Notes: generated from the letters alone by a model not told the origin. A stretch of 64,000 nt of DNA from Nostoc sp. UHCC 0926 (GCF_028623165.1 NZ_CP117768.1:2418001-2482000), one strand, 5' to 3'. Numbered from the stretch's first letter, positions 19,437-29,405 are shown. Made by a program: numbers and translations.

Positions 19437-20414
19437 ATGAAACACCTTGAAGATAGAGTGGCATTGGTAACAGGTGCTACGCGGGGAATTGGTAAAGGAA
19501 TTGCTATTGGCTTGGCTGAGGCTGGTGCAACTGTATACGTCACAGGCCGCAGCCTCAACAACTCTTCTGGTGATGCGGTTTCAGGGAGTCTTAGTGAAAC
19601 CCAATCAGCCATAGAAGAAGTTGGTGGTGTATGCATTCCCGTGCAAGTAGACCACAGCGACGATCAACAGGTACGTTTACTGTTTGAGCGCATCCAAGAT
19701 GAGCAGGATGGACAACTCGACCTACTGGTTAACAATGCTTACTCAGGAGTTCAGGCAGTTAAAGACGCTTATGGGCAGCCCTTTTGGGATGGTGAACCAA
19801 GTCTTTGGGATGCTAGCAACAACGTTGGTCTTCGTAGCCACTATGTTGCGAGTATTTTTGCTGCCCGAATGATGACTAAGCGCAACTCTGGACTAATTTG
19901 CACCATTTCCTCGTGCGCTGGGATGTCTTACATCTTTAATACAGCATACGGTGTTGGTAAAGCAGCTTGCGATCGCCTAGCAGCTAATATGGCTGTTGAA
20001 CTCAAACCCCATAATGTCGCTTCTGTTTCAATTTGGCCAGGTATTGTTGGTACTGAGCTTTTTTCCCGTTTTGCTTCTGAAATGAATCAAACCAATGCTA
20101 CTGAGCAAAAAAGCTCATTTATCAGTGAGCGCTACAACTGGGAAACTCCCTTATTAACTGGACGGGTGATTGCTGCACTTGCTTGTCAGCCAAATCTCAT
20201 GCGCCGTACAGGACGGGTGCAGATTGTTGCCGAATTAGCCAAGCAATATGGAATTGTAGATGAAAATGGCGATCGGCCTGCATCGCTTCGCTCTCTGCGT
20301 TTTGTGCTGCCAACTGCATTACCTGTACTGAGAAAGTACTCATGGCTCATACCTGATATTAAAATGCCGTGGTCACTACTACTATTGAGTGCCCTTAGCT
20401 CGCCTAAAATTTAA
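19437..20414 (+). CDS. Short-chain dehydrogenase/reductase
   Basis: 325 residues. The Rossmann NAD(P) site is TGATRGIGKGIAIGLAEAGA (about 13-32), followed by VYVTGRS. NNAYSG marks strand 4, Ser of TISSCAG is catalytic, and the catalytic YxxxK is in TAYGVGKAACDRLA. After the SDR core there is an unusually long C-terminal extension (about 255-325) ending in PVLRKYSWLIPDIKMPWSLL, as in DHRS1-like proteins. The substrate is unknown. It starts 19 bp after the hybrid kinase stop, so the two may be co-transcribed. Confidence 0.88.
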   Translation: MKHLEDRVALVTGATRGIGKGIAIGLAEAGATVYVTGRSLNNSSGDAVSGSLSETQSAIEEVGGVCIPVQVDHSDDQQVRLLFERIQDEQDGQLDLLVNNAYSGVQAVKDAYGQPFWDGEPSLWDASNNVGLRSHYVASIFAARMMTKRNSGLICTISSCAGMSYIFNTAYGVGKAACDRLAANMAVELKPHNVASVSIWPGIVGTELFSRFASEMNQTNATEQKSSFISERYNWETPLLTGRVIAALACQPNLMRRTGRVQIVAELAKQYGIVDENGDRPASLRSLRFVLPTALPVLRKYSWLIPDIKMPWSLLLLSALSSPKI

Positions 20415-20448
20415 TCGACATTGGGGATGGGGCATCCACCTTTGATAC

Positions 20449-20583
20449 AATACGCTTGGGTTAAGGCTAAAAACTAAAACTGGCGTAGGTTGGGTTGAGG
20501 AACGAAACCCAACATTATCAAGCTTTTGTTGGGTAACGCTTACACTCAACCCAACCTACTATTCTTCTTAACCCAAACGTATT
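20449..20583. mobile_element. 135-bp nested inverted-repeat element inserted in a tandem array
   Basis: The outer arms AATACGCTTGGGTTAAG (20449-20465) and CTTAACCCAAACGTATT (20567-20583) match with one mismatch. An inner pair, GTAGGTTGGGTTGAG (20485-20499) and CTCAACCCAACCTAC (20545-20559), is perfect. ACCTTTGATAC lies directly outside both ends (20437-20447 and 20585-20595). That is either a target duplication or adjacent units of the 42-bp array. It has no coding capacity. Confidence 0.72.
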
Positions 20584-20584
20584 G

Positions 20585-20850
20585 ACCTTTGATACTCATT
20601 AATGAGTCTTTTAGCTGCGTTCATCCACCTTTGATACTCGTGAACGAGTCTTTTAGCTCCATTGATCCACCTTTGATACTCGTGAACGAGTCTTTAAACT
20701 GGATGAATCCACCTTTGATACTCGTGAACGAGTCTTTAAACTGGATGAATCCACCTTTGATACTCGTGAACGAGTCTTTGAACTGGATGAATCCACCTTT
20801 GATACTCGTGAACGAGTCTTTGAACTGGATGAATCCACCTTTGATACTTG
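20585..20850. repeat. Tandem array, 42-bp unit, 6 full copies plus partials
   Basis: Each unit begins ACCTTTGATACTCGTGAACG and continues AGTCTTTAAACTGGATGAATCC. The 42-bp period equals two 21-bp turns. Each unit holds the perfect hairpin ACTCGT-GA-ACGAGT. Units start at 20585, 20627, 20669, 20711, 20753 and 20795, with a partial at 20837. A stray half unit precedes the inserted element at 20436-20447. Confidence 0.9.
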
Positions 20851-21118
20851 TAGGACTTGAAAGCAGGGCAACTAGCAGGTAAGATTTGTACAGTTATTTG
20901 GTAACTCGTTTATCTGTTGAAGTTTGGTTTCACACTAATCCAGCAGCATCAGACACCAATTTTGTTCGCGCAGCGTCTCCCTTTGGGAGAAGCTGTATTG
21001 CTGAATTTACTGACTACTCAACCAAACCCCGGCAAGGCCCTTTATGTGTATTGAGTAAAAAAAGTTGAAATAATTGAGAATAAAGACATAAAAACATCTA
21101 GAGAACAATATCCAGATC

Positions 21119-21772
21119 ATGAAAGCCAAGTATGCCATCAATCTGCACAAAGGACTAACATTCTTCTTTATACTGGGACTTATGTTTGTTTACCAGAACT
21201 TCACTCTTGGATCTTGGGTGTATTTAGCACTTCATAGTACTTATGGCTTTCTGTGGCTACTAAAAGACCAGCTATTTCCAGACAAACAATTGGAGCAAGA
21301 AGTTTCTATTCTACAGAGCATTTTCATCTTTCTTCTGGTGAACTTGTATTGGATAGCACCCTTTATTCTGATTAGTACTGGCACAGTACCACCACTACCA
21401 CTAGTGGCAGCAGCTATTTCCTTGAACATCTTTGGTGTTTTTCTACACTTTGCTAGCGATACCCAGAAGTACTATACCCTTAAGTATCAGAAGGGATTAA
21501 TAACAGAAGGGTTCTTTGCTCGTTGCCGCAACACAAATTATCTGGGAGAAATATTTATTTATACTGCCTTCGCCATGCTGACTCAACACTGGCTCCCATT
21601 CTTGATTCTCGGAGGTTTTATCAGCATGATATTTATTCCAAATATGCTTAAAAAAGACTCTTCTTTATCTCGTTACTCTGAGTTTGATGACTACAAAAAT
21701 CGTTCTGGGCTTTTATTGCCAAAACTGTTTTTAATGCCAGTTTCTAAGCAACAAGAAAAGACTGTTATTTAA
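21119..21772 (+). CDS. Membrane protein of the DUF1295 / isoprenylcysteine methyltransferase-like family
   Basis: 217 residues with about five or six hydrophobic segments (FFFILGLMFVYQNF, SIFIFLLVNLYWIAPFIL, PLVAAAISLNIFGVFL, FLILGGFISMIFIPNML). The diagnostic segment is GLITEGFFARCRNTNYLGE (about 124-142), which matches the ICMT/steroid-reductase/DUF1295 fold motif for cofactor binding near the membrane surface. It probably acts on a lipid-like substrate by methylation or reduction; the exact reaction is not readable. It stands alone between the 42-bp array and the antiporter gene. Confidence 0.75.
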   Translation: MKAKYAINLHKGLTFFFILGLMFVYQNFTLGSWVYLALHSTYGFLWLLKDQLFPDKQLEQEVSILQSIFIFLLVNLYWIAPFILISTGTVPPLPLVAAAISLNIFGVFLHFASDTQKYYTLKYQKGLITEGFFARCRNTNYLGEIFIYTAFAMLTQHWLPFLILGGFISMIFIPNMLKKDSSLSRYSEFDDYKNRSGLLLPKLFLMPVSKQQEKTVI

Positions 21773-22154
21773 AAGCAGCGATTAGAATAGCGATGTCTAC
21801 ATGTAGCGACCTGCAAAACTAATCGCTCAAAGGGAGCACTTCCCGACTCTTTAAAACCAGGATTAGAGAGCAACTAACCTGCAATCATTCGTTTGAGCCA
21901 GGATTAGAGAGCAAATAGACTCAAGGCTTTACCAGGACTGAGTATAAGGATGGACAATTGTTTCTATTTTGAGGGGCTTTGTTGCAAAAATTGTGCTTCA
22001 GTTAGGCTGCACATAAATCAGCCCTAAAATCAGCCCAGAAATCAAGGTTAATATATCTTTCCTGCCCCCTGCCCCCTTCACAAAACAAACTGTCCTAAGA
22101 TATATAAAACTTTGTATCCTGAATTAATAGGTCTTAATAGTTTTTTTAAAACTG
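21773..22154. other. Intergenic stretch with a short direct repeat
   Basis: CCAGGATTAGAGAGCAA occurs twice (21857-21873 and 21898-21914), 24 bp apart. The rest is AT-rich with a CCTGCCCCCTGCCCCC run near 22061. No gene was seen. The promoter of the antiporter gene should be near its 3' end. Confidence 0.5.
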
Positions 22155-24428
22155 GTGCAAGAAGATTTTAGGCTAATTGTTGATTTAGTTTTAGTTCTAG
22201 GAGTTGCAGCCTGTGGCGGACTGTTGGCGGCACTTTTGCGACAACCCGTGCTGCTAGGTTATCTCATTGGCGGGATGATCATTGGGCCAGCCGGACTGGG
22301 ACTGATTAAAGAACTTATTCAAGTAGAGACTCTGGCACAGTTCGGGGTTGCCTTTTTGTTATTCGCCTTGGGTGTGGAATTTTCCTTTGCGGAACTCAAG
22401 AAGGTAAAAGCGATCGCTCTTGGCGGAGGTGGACTCCAGATTGCTTTGACGATTTTGATCACAGTTGTGGTATGCGGGTTAACCGGAGCCTGGGGAGCCT
22501 TACCTGCTAAGGGGATGTTTTTAGGATGTATTCTGTCCTTGTCTTCCACGGCGGTTGTCCTCAAGTGCTTAATGGAAGATAACGAAACAGAAACGCCCCA
22601 CGGGCAAGTTATGCTAGGGATTCTGGTAGTACAGGACTTGGCATTGGGATTAATGTTAGCAGTCTTACCAGCCCTTAACCAACCAGCAGAAACTATTGGC
22701 ATCACTGTGCTGACAGCACTACTGTTGATTGGTTTATTTGCCGCCGGGGCAGTAGCTGCGGGGATTTGGCTGATACCACCTTTGTTGCAACTGTTAGCCC
22801 GTACCGAAAGCAAAGAACTATTTTTATTAGGGGTTGTAGCTCTATGTTTGGGCATTGCTCTGTTGACAGAGCATTTGGGGCTGTCGATTGAGATGGGGGC
22901 ATTTGTCGCCGGTTTGATGATTTCTGAGGTGGAGTACGCCGATCAAACCCTGACTTATGTGGAACCCTTGCGAGATATCTTTGCCAGTTTATTTTTTGCC
23001 GCCATTGGGATGTTAATCGACCCAGTGTTTTTGTGGAACAACCTAGAATTGATTTTGGTGTTAGTGGCAATAGTTTTCGTCGGGAAATTTTTGATTATCA
23101 CCCCCCTAGTAAAGCTGTTTCGCTACCCTTTGAAAACAGCCATAATCGCTGGTTTGGGACTGGCGCAAATTGGGGAATTTTCCTTTGTCCTCGCTAGTGA
23201 AGGGCAGGCATTGGGGCTGGTGTCCCGACAAATATACTTATTAATTTTGGGAACCACAGCAGTTACTCTCATGCTTACTCCCTTTGTCCTGCGGCTAGTG
23301 CCATTTTTATTTAACTTTGCCGAATCAATGCCCTGGTTGAAACCGTATTTAGAAGAACAAGAGGCGCGGGATGTATCGGAAGATTTGCCCTTCAAAAACC
23401 ATGTGGTAGTCTGTGGCTATGGGCAAGTTGGCAAAAATTTAGTAAAGTTGTTGCTGCAACATGACCTGCCTGTGGTGGTAATCGACCAATCAGAGAGGAG
23501 AATTGAGCAGTTGCGTGAGATAGGTGTGTCTTATGTCTATGGCAATTGCGTGAGTTTACATGTTCTGGAAACTGCTGGCGTGAATCATGCCAAAGGAATG
23601 GCGATCGCACTCCCAGACCCAATGAGTAGTCGTCTTTGCTTGAAACGCGCTTTGGAATTGTGCCCAGAATTAGATTTGGTTGTCCGTGCTACCCAGGATA
23701 AAAATATTGAGGTGCTGTATCAATTGGGAGCCAAAGAAGTTGTGCAACCAGAGTTTGAAGCCAGCTTAGAAATGGCAACTCATTTATTAACTGGCTTAGG
23801 CTTGTTGTCGCCAGCTGTTGTCCAACGGGAGATGCAGCAAATCCGCAACGATCATTATTTAGATTTGCGGCCAGAACGTTCTGCTACTGAAGTTGCTCGT
23901 GATTTACGCCAAGCAACCCGCGATTTAAATCAGCGCTGGTATCCTTTACCATCTGCTTCGCCTTTAATTGGCATGAGCATAGAAGAAGCAGATATGCGCT
24001 ACTTAACAGGAGTGAGTTTGATGGCAATTCGCCGCGCTAACGGTGATGAAATCGATTATCCCAATAATCAAACCAAATTGGAACAAGGCGATCGCTTACT
24101 GATTGTGGGAGCAGATGAAGAACTAGCAGCTTTGGCAGAGTTAGCTAAAGGACAAGCTGTTGTTCCTGGAGAAAATAGTGCTTGCCAGTGGATTACAGTT
24201 AATGCAGATGCACCAACGCTAGGTAAAACCCTTAGAGATTTAGATATCGGCAAGCAATTTGGAGTACAGGTACAGGCAATCCGGCGAGATGGTAAATTTA
24301 TCCGCTATCCTGATGGCGGCATGGACTTGCAAGTTAGCGACCAAGTATTGTTATGTGGTGGCTTGACAGGTCTGAGTCAATTAGAACAGTTATTTGCCGT
24401 CGCAAGTTCAGCACCCCTTTCTATGTAA
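22155..24428 (+). CDS. Kef-type cation/proton antiporter with RCK domains
   Basis: 757 residues. About twelve membrane helices (1-385) form the CPA2 Na+/H+-exchanger domain (LLRQPVLLGYLIGGMIIGP, FGVAFLLFALGVEFSF, LGLSIEMGAFVAGLMIS). An RCK_N/TrkA-N NAD-binding domain follows (VVVCGYGQVGKNLVKLL, about 416-432). Two TrkA-C-like domains come after it (about 575-655 and 665-750, the second with CQWITVNADAPTLGKTLRDL). It should move K+ or Na+ against protons under nucleotide or redox control. The start is GTG; no in-frame ATG lies close by. Confidence 0.9.
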   Translation: MQEDFRLIVDLVLVLGVAACGGLLAALLRQPVLLGYLIGGMIIGPAGLGLIKELIQVETLAQFGVAFLLFALGVEFSFAELKKVKAIALGGGGLQIALTILITVVVCGLTGAWGALPAKGMFLGCILSLSSTAVVLKCLMEDNETETPHGQVMLGILVVQDLALGLMLAVLPALNQPAETIGITVLTALLLIGLFAAGAVAAGIWLIPPLLQLLARTESKELFLLGVVALCLGIALLTEHLGLSIEMGAFVAGLMISEVEYADQTLTYVEPLRDIFASLFFAAIGMLIDPVFLWNNLELILVLVAIVFVGKFLIITPLVKLFRYPLKTAIIAGLGLAQIGEFSFVLASEGQALGLVSRQIYLLILGTTAVTLMLTPFVLRLVPFLFNFAESMPWLKPYLEEQEARDVSEDLPFKNHVVVCGYGQVGKNLVKLLLQHDLPVVVIDQSERRIEQLREIGVSYVYGNCVSLHVLETAGVNHAKGMAIALPDPMSSRLCLKRALELCPELDLVVRATQDKNIEVLYQLGAKEVVQPEFEASLEMATHLLTGLGLLSPAVVQREMQQIRNDHYLDLRPERSATEVARDLRQATRDLNQRWYPLPSASPLIGMSIEEADMRYLTGVSLMAIRRANGDEIDYPNNQTKLEQGDRLLIVGADEELAALAELAKGQAVVPGENSACQWITVNADAPTLGKTLRDLDIGKQFGVQVQAIRRDGKFIRYPDGGMDLQVSDQVLLCGGLTGLSQLEQLFAVASSAPLSM

Positions 24429-24530
24429 CTAAGCTAATCGGCATTTAAGTTGCATAATCAGGGCGGGCAAGATGCCCACCCCACAAGATTTTGATGAAAT
24501 CGAAATATGCAAATTAGATGTGTTTTAGCT

Positions 24531-24721
24531 TATCCCTCTTCTGTCACTTTCCGAGAGGGCAATCTCTAGAAGCTTTACCAGTCACTCAATACAAGCTATC
24601 CTATTACAAAAACTTGGTGCTTGTATTTGTTATTAGGAAAAAATCTGGCGATCGCTTCCTGTACAAAAGCTCTAGACTTCAGAAATGGCAAGAGTTTTCG
24701 GAGAGTGACAGAAGAGGGTTA
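24531..24721. mobile_element. 191-bp MITE-like element with ~25-bp inverted ends
   Basis: The left end, TATCCCTCTTCTGTCACTTT then CCGAG (24531 on), pairs with the complement of the right end, CGGAGAGTGACAGAAGAGGG then TTA (to 24721). TA at both outer edges suits a TA target site. The inside contains no real gene; a short open frame spanning it is not protein-like. Confidence 0.62.
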
Positions 24722-24811
24722 TTCACTCCCCCTCGCCTACAAAATTGTCAAAACCTTTGATTTTTTGTTGAAAGCCTAAAGAGTAAGTAAAAAGCAAGAA
24801 ATAGCAATTGT

Positions 24812-27800
24812 TTATGTTCCAGATAGCCATTTTTCTTGTACATTAGCTTTCTGAATGGGTGTGGAAGAACTCTCGCGCCAGAGAGTTAACAGCCTTTGAA
24901 GATATTGCCTACCTTCATAATCTGTTCTGGCAGCGTCAAGTAAATTACTAGCAATCCATTTTGCGGCTGTATCCTCTTCTTTAGTAAGTAGACATAGACA
25001 AGATGTAATAGCCTTTATATACCAAGTTCCAACTTCCGAATTGTAGAATTCCACTATTTGCTGTTTTAAACTCGTAAAATCCCTAGTTCCATCAGGATGT
25101 AGAAGAAGTGCTATCATTGCTGCTGCTCTAATACTTGAAGCTAAAGTCAAGTTTTTAGAAATTTGACTCAAAGAAGAGGCTTCCTTTACCACTTCAGAAA
25201 TTATTTTACTAGTATCTTCAAGCTGTTCGTCAACCCCTTTACTACGAAAAGCATTTTTGTGCCTTATAAGTAAATTCAGTAAAGAGTTTATTATATAGGG
25301 TAGTAAAGGAGCCTCTAATGGCAGATTTAACTCAAAAGGGGAAAAATTAAATAATAATGTATCTTCACATATAATTTCTAAAGATGCTATTAATAAAGCA
25401 CTACGCAATTCATGTTCGCGCTCAGGCATTTCTTTTATCAACTGTCCCCAGATCGCTGGATAGCCAGATATAATTTTGGGGTTTTCTATAACCTTATCAA
25501 TTATTGTATTGACAATTTCATTAGCATTAAAAATCTCTTCATTTTGCCACAAAAAAATAGCAGCAAATGGATAGTCATCTACTAAATTTTTCCATAAATC
25601 TAGGCTTATTTTTTTTTGTATTTGTTTAAACATTAGATGTGGACGTTGTACGAAAGACAATTCAATCTGTTGATTCTCAGATAATTCTTCAAAATCTTGA
25701 TAACTTATATTATTTAAGTATTGATTTTCTTTTATCATGGAGTTGGGGTTATTTATTAATATACATAGTCCTAACCTAGACAGCAAAATATTAAACAAAT
25801 GTTCTCCTTTATCTGAAAAGCAATTTTTAATGTCAGACAAAATCGAACGCTGCTTTTCTTTACTATAACGAGCAATCAAATAGATTAACTGCAATAATTG
25901 GGGAGTATTATCAAAGTCAGGTAAAAGATTAAAATCAGAAATTTTTTCTGTAAAATCTAGCTGATTACAAACAACTTTAAGAACCAAATAATCCTTAGAA
26001 CTTTTATTTTGATTATTAGGTAATAGAGATTCTTTTAATTCTAAAATAAATCTGAAAATATTTAGTTGACTAGACGAAAGATTCAATTCTTTAGCAAGAT
26101 TAAAAGAATCTTCAATATTCCAGCTAAGAATTTCTATACATGATTCAAATGCTTCCTTTGTGAGAGAAGCCCATTTAAGACTTAGGAGAATTTTAACAAC
26201 AGTTTTAATGAGCCAACGTTTAAGAGTAATTGATTGTCTCCTCATCCCGGCATTTCGACTTAATAGAGTTGAAGTTAATACACATGAAATATAATCAGAT
26301 GCTGATGCAAGGAGGAAATTTTCAACTTCTTCTACCTTATCATGATTGTCTGGCAATATATGAACTAACACAAGAGCTGCACCTACACTTTCAGTCAGAT
26401 TATTGTCATGTAAACATGAAATCAAAAAACTGTATAACCATGACTGTGAATTCGGCTGACTGACTTGTATTAAAGGATAAAGTAATTCAATTTCCAAAGA
26501 AGCGGCTAATGGTTCAAGGCATTTTCGGAATTGCTTACGAATACGTTTATCTTGCTCTAGTACCCCTTCTTGCAGCAATCGTGCAGCTAGAATAGCACCA
26601 CGCCCAAGTCTGCGTCTCAATAAACGTAAATTTTCATCATCTCCTTCGTTGAGATTTTCTAGCACCTCAACTACCACTGCTAGTTCTGTTCTACGCTCAT
26701 TCTCAACTAAAGCACTTAACAGAAAATGCATAACTTCACGCCAATGAGGATCACCAGCTATTAGCTCAACTCTTTCGCGTAATTCCTCTGCACTCACAGA
26801 TTGATAAATAAATTCTGCTGCAAAAAATTCTTGTAATGGACGAATATCGAAACGTACATAATTACCATCAACTGGTGTACTGACCAGAACTAGCCTGTCT
26901 GTTGTGGCTTGCATTAATACATCAACAGTTTCATCTATTTCTGTTTCTACCATCTGCGATACTGCATCTGTAATGAGTTTTTTAAACTCATGATTACGAT
27001 CTAACTTTGTCTGAGCGCCTTTACTTAATTCTGCTCTGGCATGTAAAACAAATCCAAGGCGATTATGTACTGTCTTCAATAATTGCTCTTCTTCACTTAA
27101 AAGTTTAGCTAATCTTTTATCTAGCAAATTTCTATTCGCTTCTCTCTTTCTAATTACCTGATAAAAATTTGTAAATAATTTCCATCTTCTTTCAGGGGGT
27201 TTTTCACCACCTCGTACTACAATTGCCATGATATGAGACTGCAAAGGTGTAGTCATCAACTCACGCACAGCTGGAGATTGAATAGCAGATATCAATGTTT
27301 GTAGAGTTTTTTTTCCTTCACTTTGAGAGCGATTCAGTTCTAACACTGGTTTGGCACATTCGATAGCTTGTTCTGGAGAAAGATTTATCAATTCGATAGT
27401 GGGGCCATCTAAATCTTCAAATTGTCCTGAATATCCTTGGGGACGAGATGTACATAGAGTCAGAAGATCGGCATTGATTTCCACAGCCACATCATTTACA
27501 AAGCGACATACTTCTGTAGCAACGGCATCCTTAACATCTTGAGGAACTTCATCAAGTCCATCAAAAATAATGACCCAGCTACGATTTCCTAGTAATCGTT
27601 TGAGTGTTCCAACATTAACTTCTTGCTCAATACTAGTAGAAATAAAATACGCCAAGTATGTTAAAATGCCACGAGGCTTGTTTCTTTCTTGCTCTCCAAA
27701 CCATTGAGCAAATTCTTTTAGCTCAACACTAATAGGTATTCTAGGTACTGAAGGCCAAAAACCATTCTTCTCAATAGCTTTGCGAATTTCAGATGCTAAA

Positions 27801-28747
27801 GTCCTTTGTTTTGGTAAAATCTGAGGTACATCTTTATTTAAAATTAATGCTGCTCGTTGAATTTGACAAAAGAATTGGGTAATTGTTGATTTCCCTTGTC
27901 CTGGGCCACCTTTTATAAACCAGACTCTAGCTCGTGATGGATGCTTGCTCCAAATCTGCCACTTCTTCGTGTCTGGTTGTTGTTCATCAATACGATGACA
28001 TCCGGCAGATGTTTTTACTAGCCACGGCATTACTAAGTCTTGAAAGTTATATTCATGACAACGAAATGGGAGGTCAACAAAAAGTTGGTGAATACCTGGA
28101 CTTTCTCCAGTAGAACCAGCTTGCTCTAGTTTGGTGTATTGTTGGTCATCAAGTTGAGATAATATTAAGAAACGAAGGATTGTTTTGACCTCAGCTTGTG
28201 CATCCTTAAGTTGATTAAAAATTTCGGTCAAGATGTTTCCTGGTGTCAGAAAATGCCTGTAATGATCGCTGATTTCTGGATTAAGTATTAATAAATCAAG
28301 GATCTTACGTCCACCCCATATATGAAAATTATCTTTCAGTTCAGGGAATTCGTTAGCTACTAATTCTCTTGCTTTATCAAATACACCAGTTTCTGGAGTT
28401 CCTGAAGGATCAATATTAGTTGCAACAATCCAGTTATCTGGTAATTTCCGTCCAGATTCAGGATTTTTAAATTCTTTTAACTCCGCTCCAATCTGATTTA
28501 ATAACCATTTCTGACTATCTTTAGAAAGATGAGGCTTATGAAACTTAGATTGTAAGTACCAACATCCAGACCAGCGATTTATTTCACTTGGATACGGTGC
28601 TTCTCCTTCAAAATATCCATCACGTCCACCATCAGAGCCTGGACTAAATCCTGTTAGTCCAAGCCCAAGGGCACGTAGAGCAAGATGATTTACCAAATGC
28701 TCAAAAGTATTTGGATCTAGCTGGGTTAAATCGTAGCTATCAGGCAT
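24812..28747 (-). CDS. Nuclease-NACHT STAND protein, probable anti-phage defence (Avs/bNACHT-like)
   Basis: 1311 residues in three parts. (1) Residues 1-170 look like an Mrr-type PD-(D/E)xK nuclease: FEHLV near 15-19, GSDGGRDGYFEGE with D43, then WYLQSKFHK with Q66 and K68. (2) A NACHT NTPase follows, with Walker A GGPGQGKST at 280-288, Walker B VIIFDGLDEVP at 392-402 and a sensor-like CTSRPQGYSG. (3) Residues about 700-1311 are a long leucine-rich helical region, probably HEAT/TPR-like repeats acting as sensor. Known relatives sense a phage protein, oligomerise and activate the nuclease. It is a single-gene locus, AT-rich in the 3' half, between a MITE and hfq. Function is inferred from architecture. 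Confidence 0.82.
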   Translation of the reverse strand: MPDSYDLTQLDPNTFEHLVNHLALRALGLGLTGFSPGSDGGRDGYFEGEAPYPSEINRWSGCWYLQSKFHKPHLSKDSQKWLLNQIGAELKEFKNPESGRKLPDNWIVATNIDPSGTPETGVFDKARELVANEFPELKDNFHIWGGRKILDLLILNPEISDHYRHFLTPGNILTEIFNQLKDAQAEVKTILRFLILSQLDDQQYTKLEQAGSTGESPGIHQLFVDLPFRCHEYNFQDLVMPWLVKTSAGCHRIDEQQPDTKKWQIWSKHPSRARVWFIKGGPGQGKSTITQFFCQIQRAALILNKDVPQILPKQRTLASEIRKAIEKNGFWPSVPRIPISVELKEFAQWFGEQERNKPRGILTYLAYFISTSIEQEVNVGTLKRLLGNRSWVIIFDGLDEVPQDVKDAVATEVCRFVNDVAVEINADLLTLCTSRPQGYSGQFEDLDGPTIELINLSPEQAIECAKPVLELNRSQSEGKKTLQTLISAIQSPAVRELMTTPLQSHIMAIVVRGGEKPPERRWKLFTNFYQVIRKREANRNLLDKRLAKLLSEEEQLLKTVHNRLGFVLHARAELSKGAQTKLDRNHEFKKLITDAVSQMVETEIDETVDVLMQATTDRLVLVSTPVDGNYVRFDIRPLQEFFAAEFIYQSVSAEELRERVELIAGDPHWREVMHFLLSALVENERRTELAVVVEVLENLNEGDDENLRLLRRRLGRGAILAARLLQEGVLEQDKRIRKQFRKCLEPLAASLEIELLYPLIQVSQPNSQSWLYSFLISCLHDNNLTESVGAALVLVHILPDNHDKVEEVENFLLASASDYISCVLTSTLLSRNAGMRRQSITLKRWLIKTVVKILLSLKWASLTKEAFESCIEILSWNIEDSFNLAKELNLSSSQLNIFRFILELKESLLPNNQNKSSKDYLVLKVVCNQLDFTEKISDFNLLPDFDNTPQLLQLIYLIARYSKEKQRSILSDIKNCFSDKGEHLFNILLSRLGLCILINNPNSMIKENQYLNNISYQDFEELSENQQIELSFVQRPHLMFKQIQKKISLDLWKNLVDDYPFAAIFLWQNEEIFNANEIVNTIIDKVIENPKIISGYPAIWGQLIKEMPEREHELRSALLIASLEIICEDTLLFNFSPFELNLPLEAPLLPYIINSLLNLLIRHKNAFRSKGVDEQLEDTSKIISEVVKEASSLSQISKNLTLASSIRAAAMIALLLHPDGTRDFTSLKQQIVEFYNSEVGTWYIKAITSCLCLLTKEEDTAAKWIASNLLDAARTDYEGRQYLQRLLTLWRESSSTPIQKANVQEKWLSGT

Positions 28748-29189
28748 AGAGTTTAAGAATTATAAGATGTTTGAACAATTTACGATCAAGTTTAACTTGC
28801 TTGTAAAAATTTATACTTTAGAAGGCTTCTCATCTAAAACTGGGCAAATGCTCTCTTTCCATGTTATTTTCCCCACACTAACTGACGAAAAGCGCGATCA
28901 CAGGCATGACCCAGCAAAGAAGTTAGGTGACATTGCCCATTAGAAACCTTATGGCGAGCCGTCTATCATTTTGAGATCACAAGCGTTTCTTAATTTTTAA
29001 TTGATGCAAAAGCAAGCGTCAGCTATTCTCTGCTAACTCCGGCTAAAAAACTGCCACTGGTTTGGGTTCGTGACGTTAAGGATTTTTTGTAGTGATAATA
29101 AAAAGGATTTTTACCACTACAAGGTTTTCCCAATCTGGTAAATTTTAACCAACACCGTGGGAAGAAGCGTTCTAAACACCGATTTATGA
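28748..29189. other. Intergenic stretch with an inverted repeat at 29087-29122
   Basis: TTGTAGTG (29087-29094) pairs with CACTACAA (29115-29122). The loop between them is A/T-rich and partly self-complementary (ATAAAAAGGATTTTTA). It lies downstream of hfq and could help end that transcript, although no T-run follows on the hfq strand. Nothing else was recognised. Confidence 0.45.
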
Positions 29190-29405
29190 CTAACTCTTGG
29201 GTTTAATATAAGCGATCGCTTGTTTCCAAACAGTGGTTTGCTGACTGTTTTCATCAGCAATACAGATACAGTGTGGATCTTGCCATAAAACCCTCCCTGT
29301 TACCACATCGCCAGTCAGCAACTTAAATTCTACTGGTATTGTTTGTTTAATCAGGTTTTGGACTTGTCTAATACTAGGCAAAGTGGTGTCAAGTTCGGTA
29401 AGCAT
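29190..29405 (-). CDS. hfq: Hfq-related RNA-binding protein
   Basis: 71 residues from the ATG at 29405 (MLTELDTTLPSIRQVQNLIK). A longer open frame starts at 29501, but its extra 32 residues are unlike Hfq and would overlap dapF. The Sm-fold motif 1 is IPVEFKLLTGDVVTGRVLWQ with DPHCICI, and motif 2 is TTVWKQAIAYIKP, in the shortened, diverged form found in cyanobacteria. Cyanobacterial Hfq binds the pilus motor PilB1 and affects phototaxis and gene expression more than it binds sRNA. The divergent placement next to dapF is a conserved cyanobacterial arrangement. Confidence 0.88.
   Translation of the reverse strand: MLTELDTTLPSIRQVQNLIKQTIPVEFKLLTGDVVTGRVLWQDPHCICIADENSQQTTVWKQAIAYIKPKS

Noticed and set aside
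24518..24760. 80-codon open frame
   Set aside because: It spans the inverted-repeat element at 24531-24721 and has no protein-like features.
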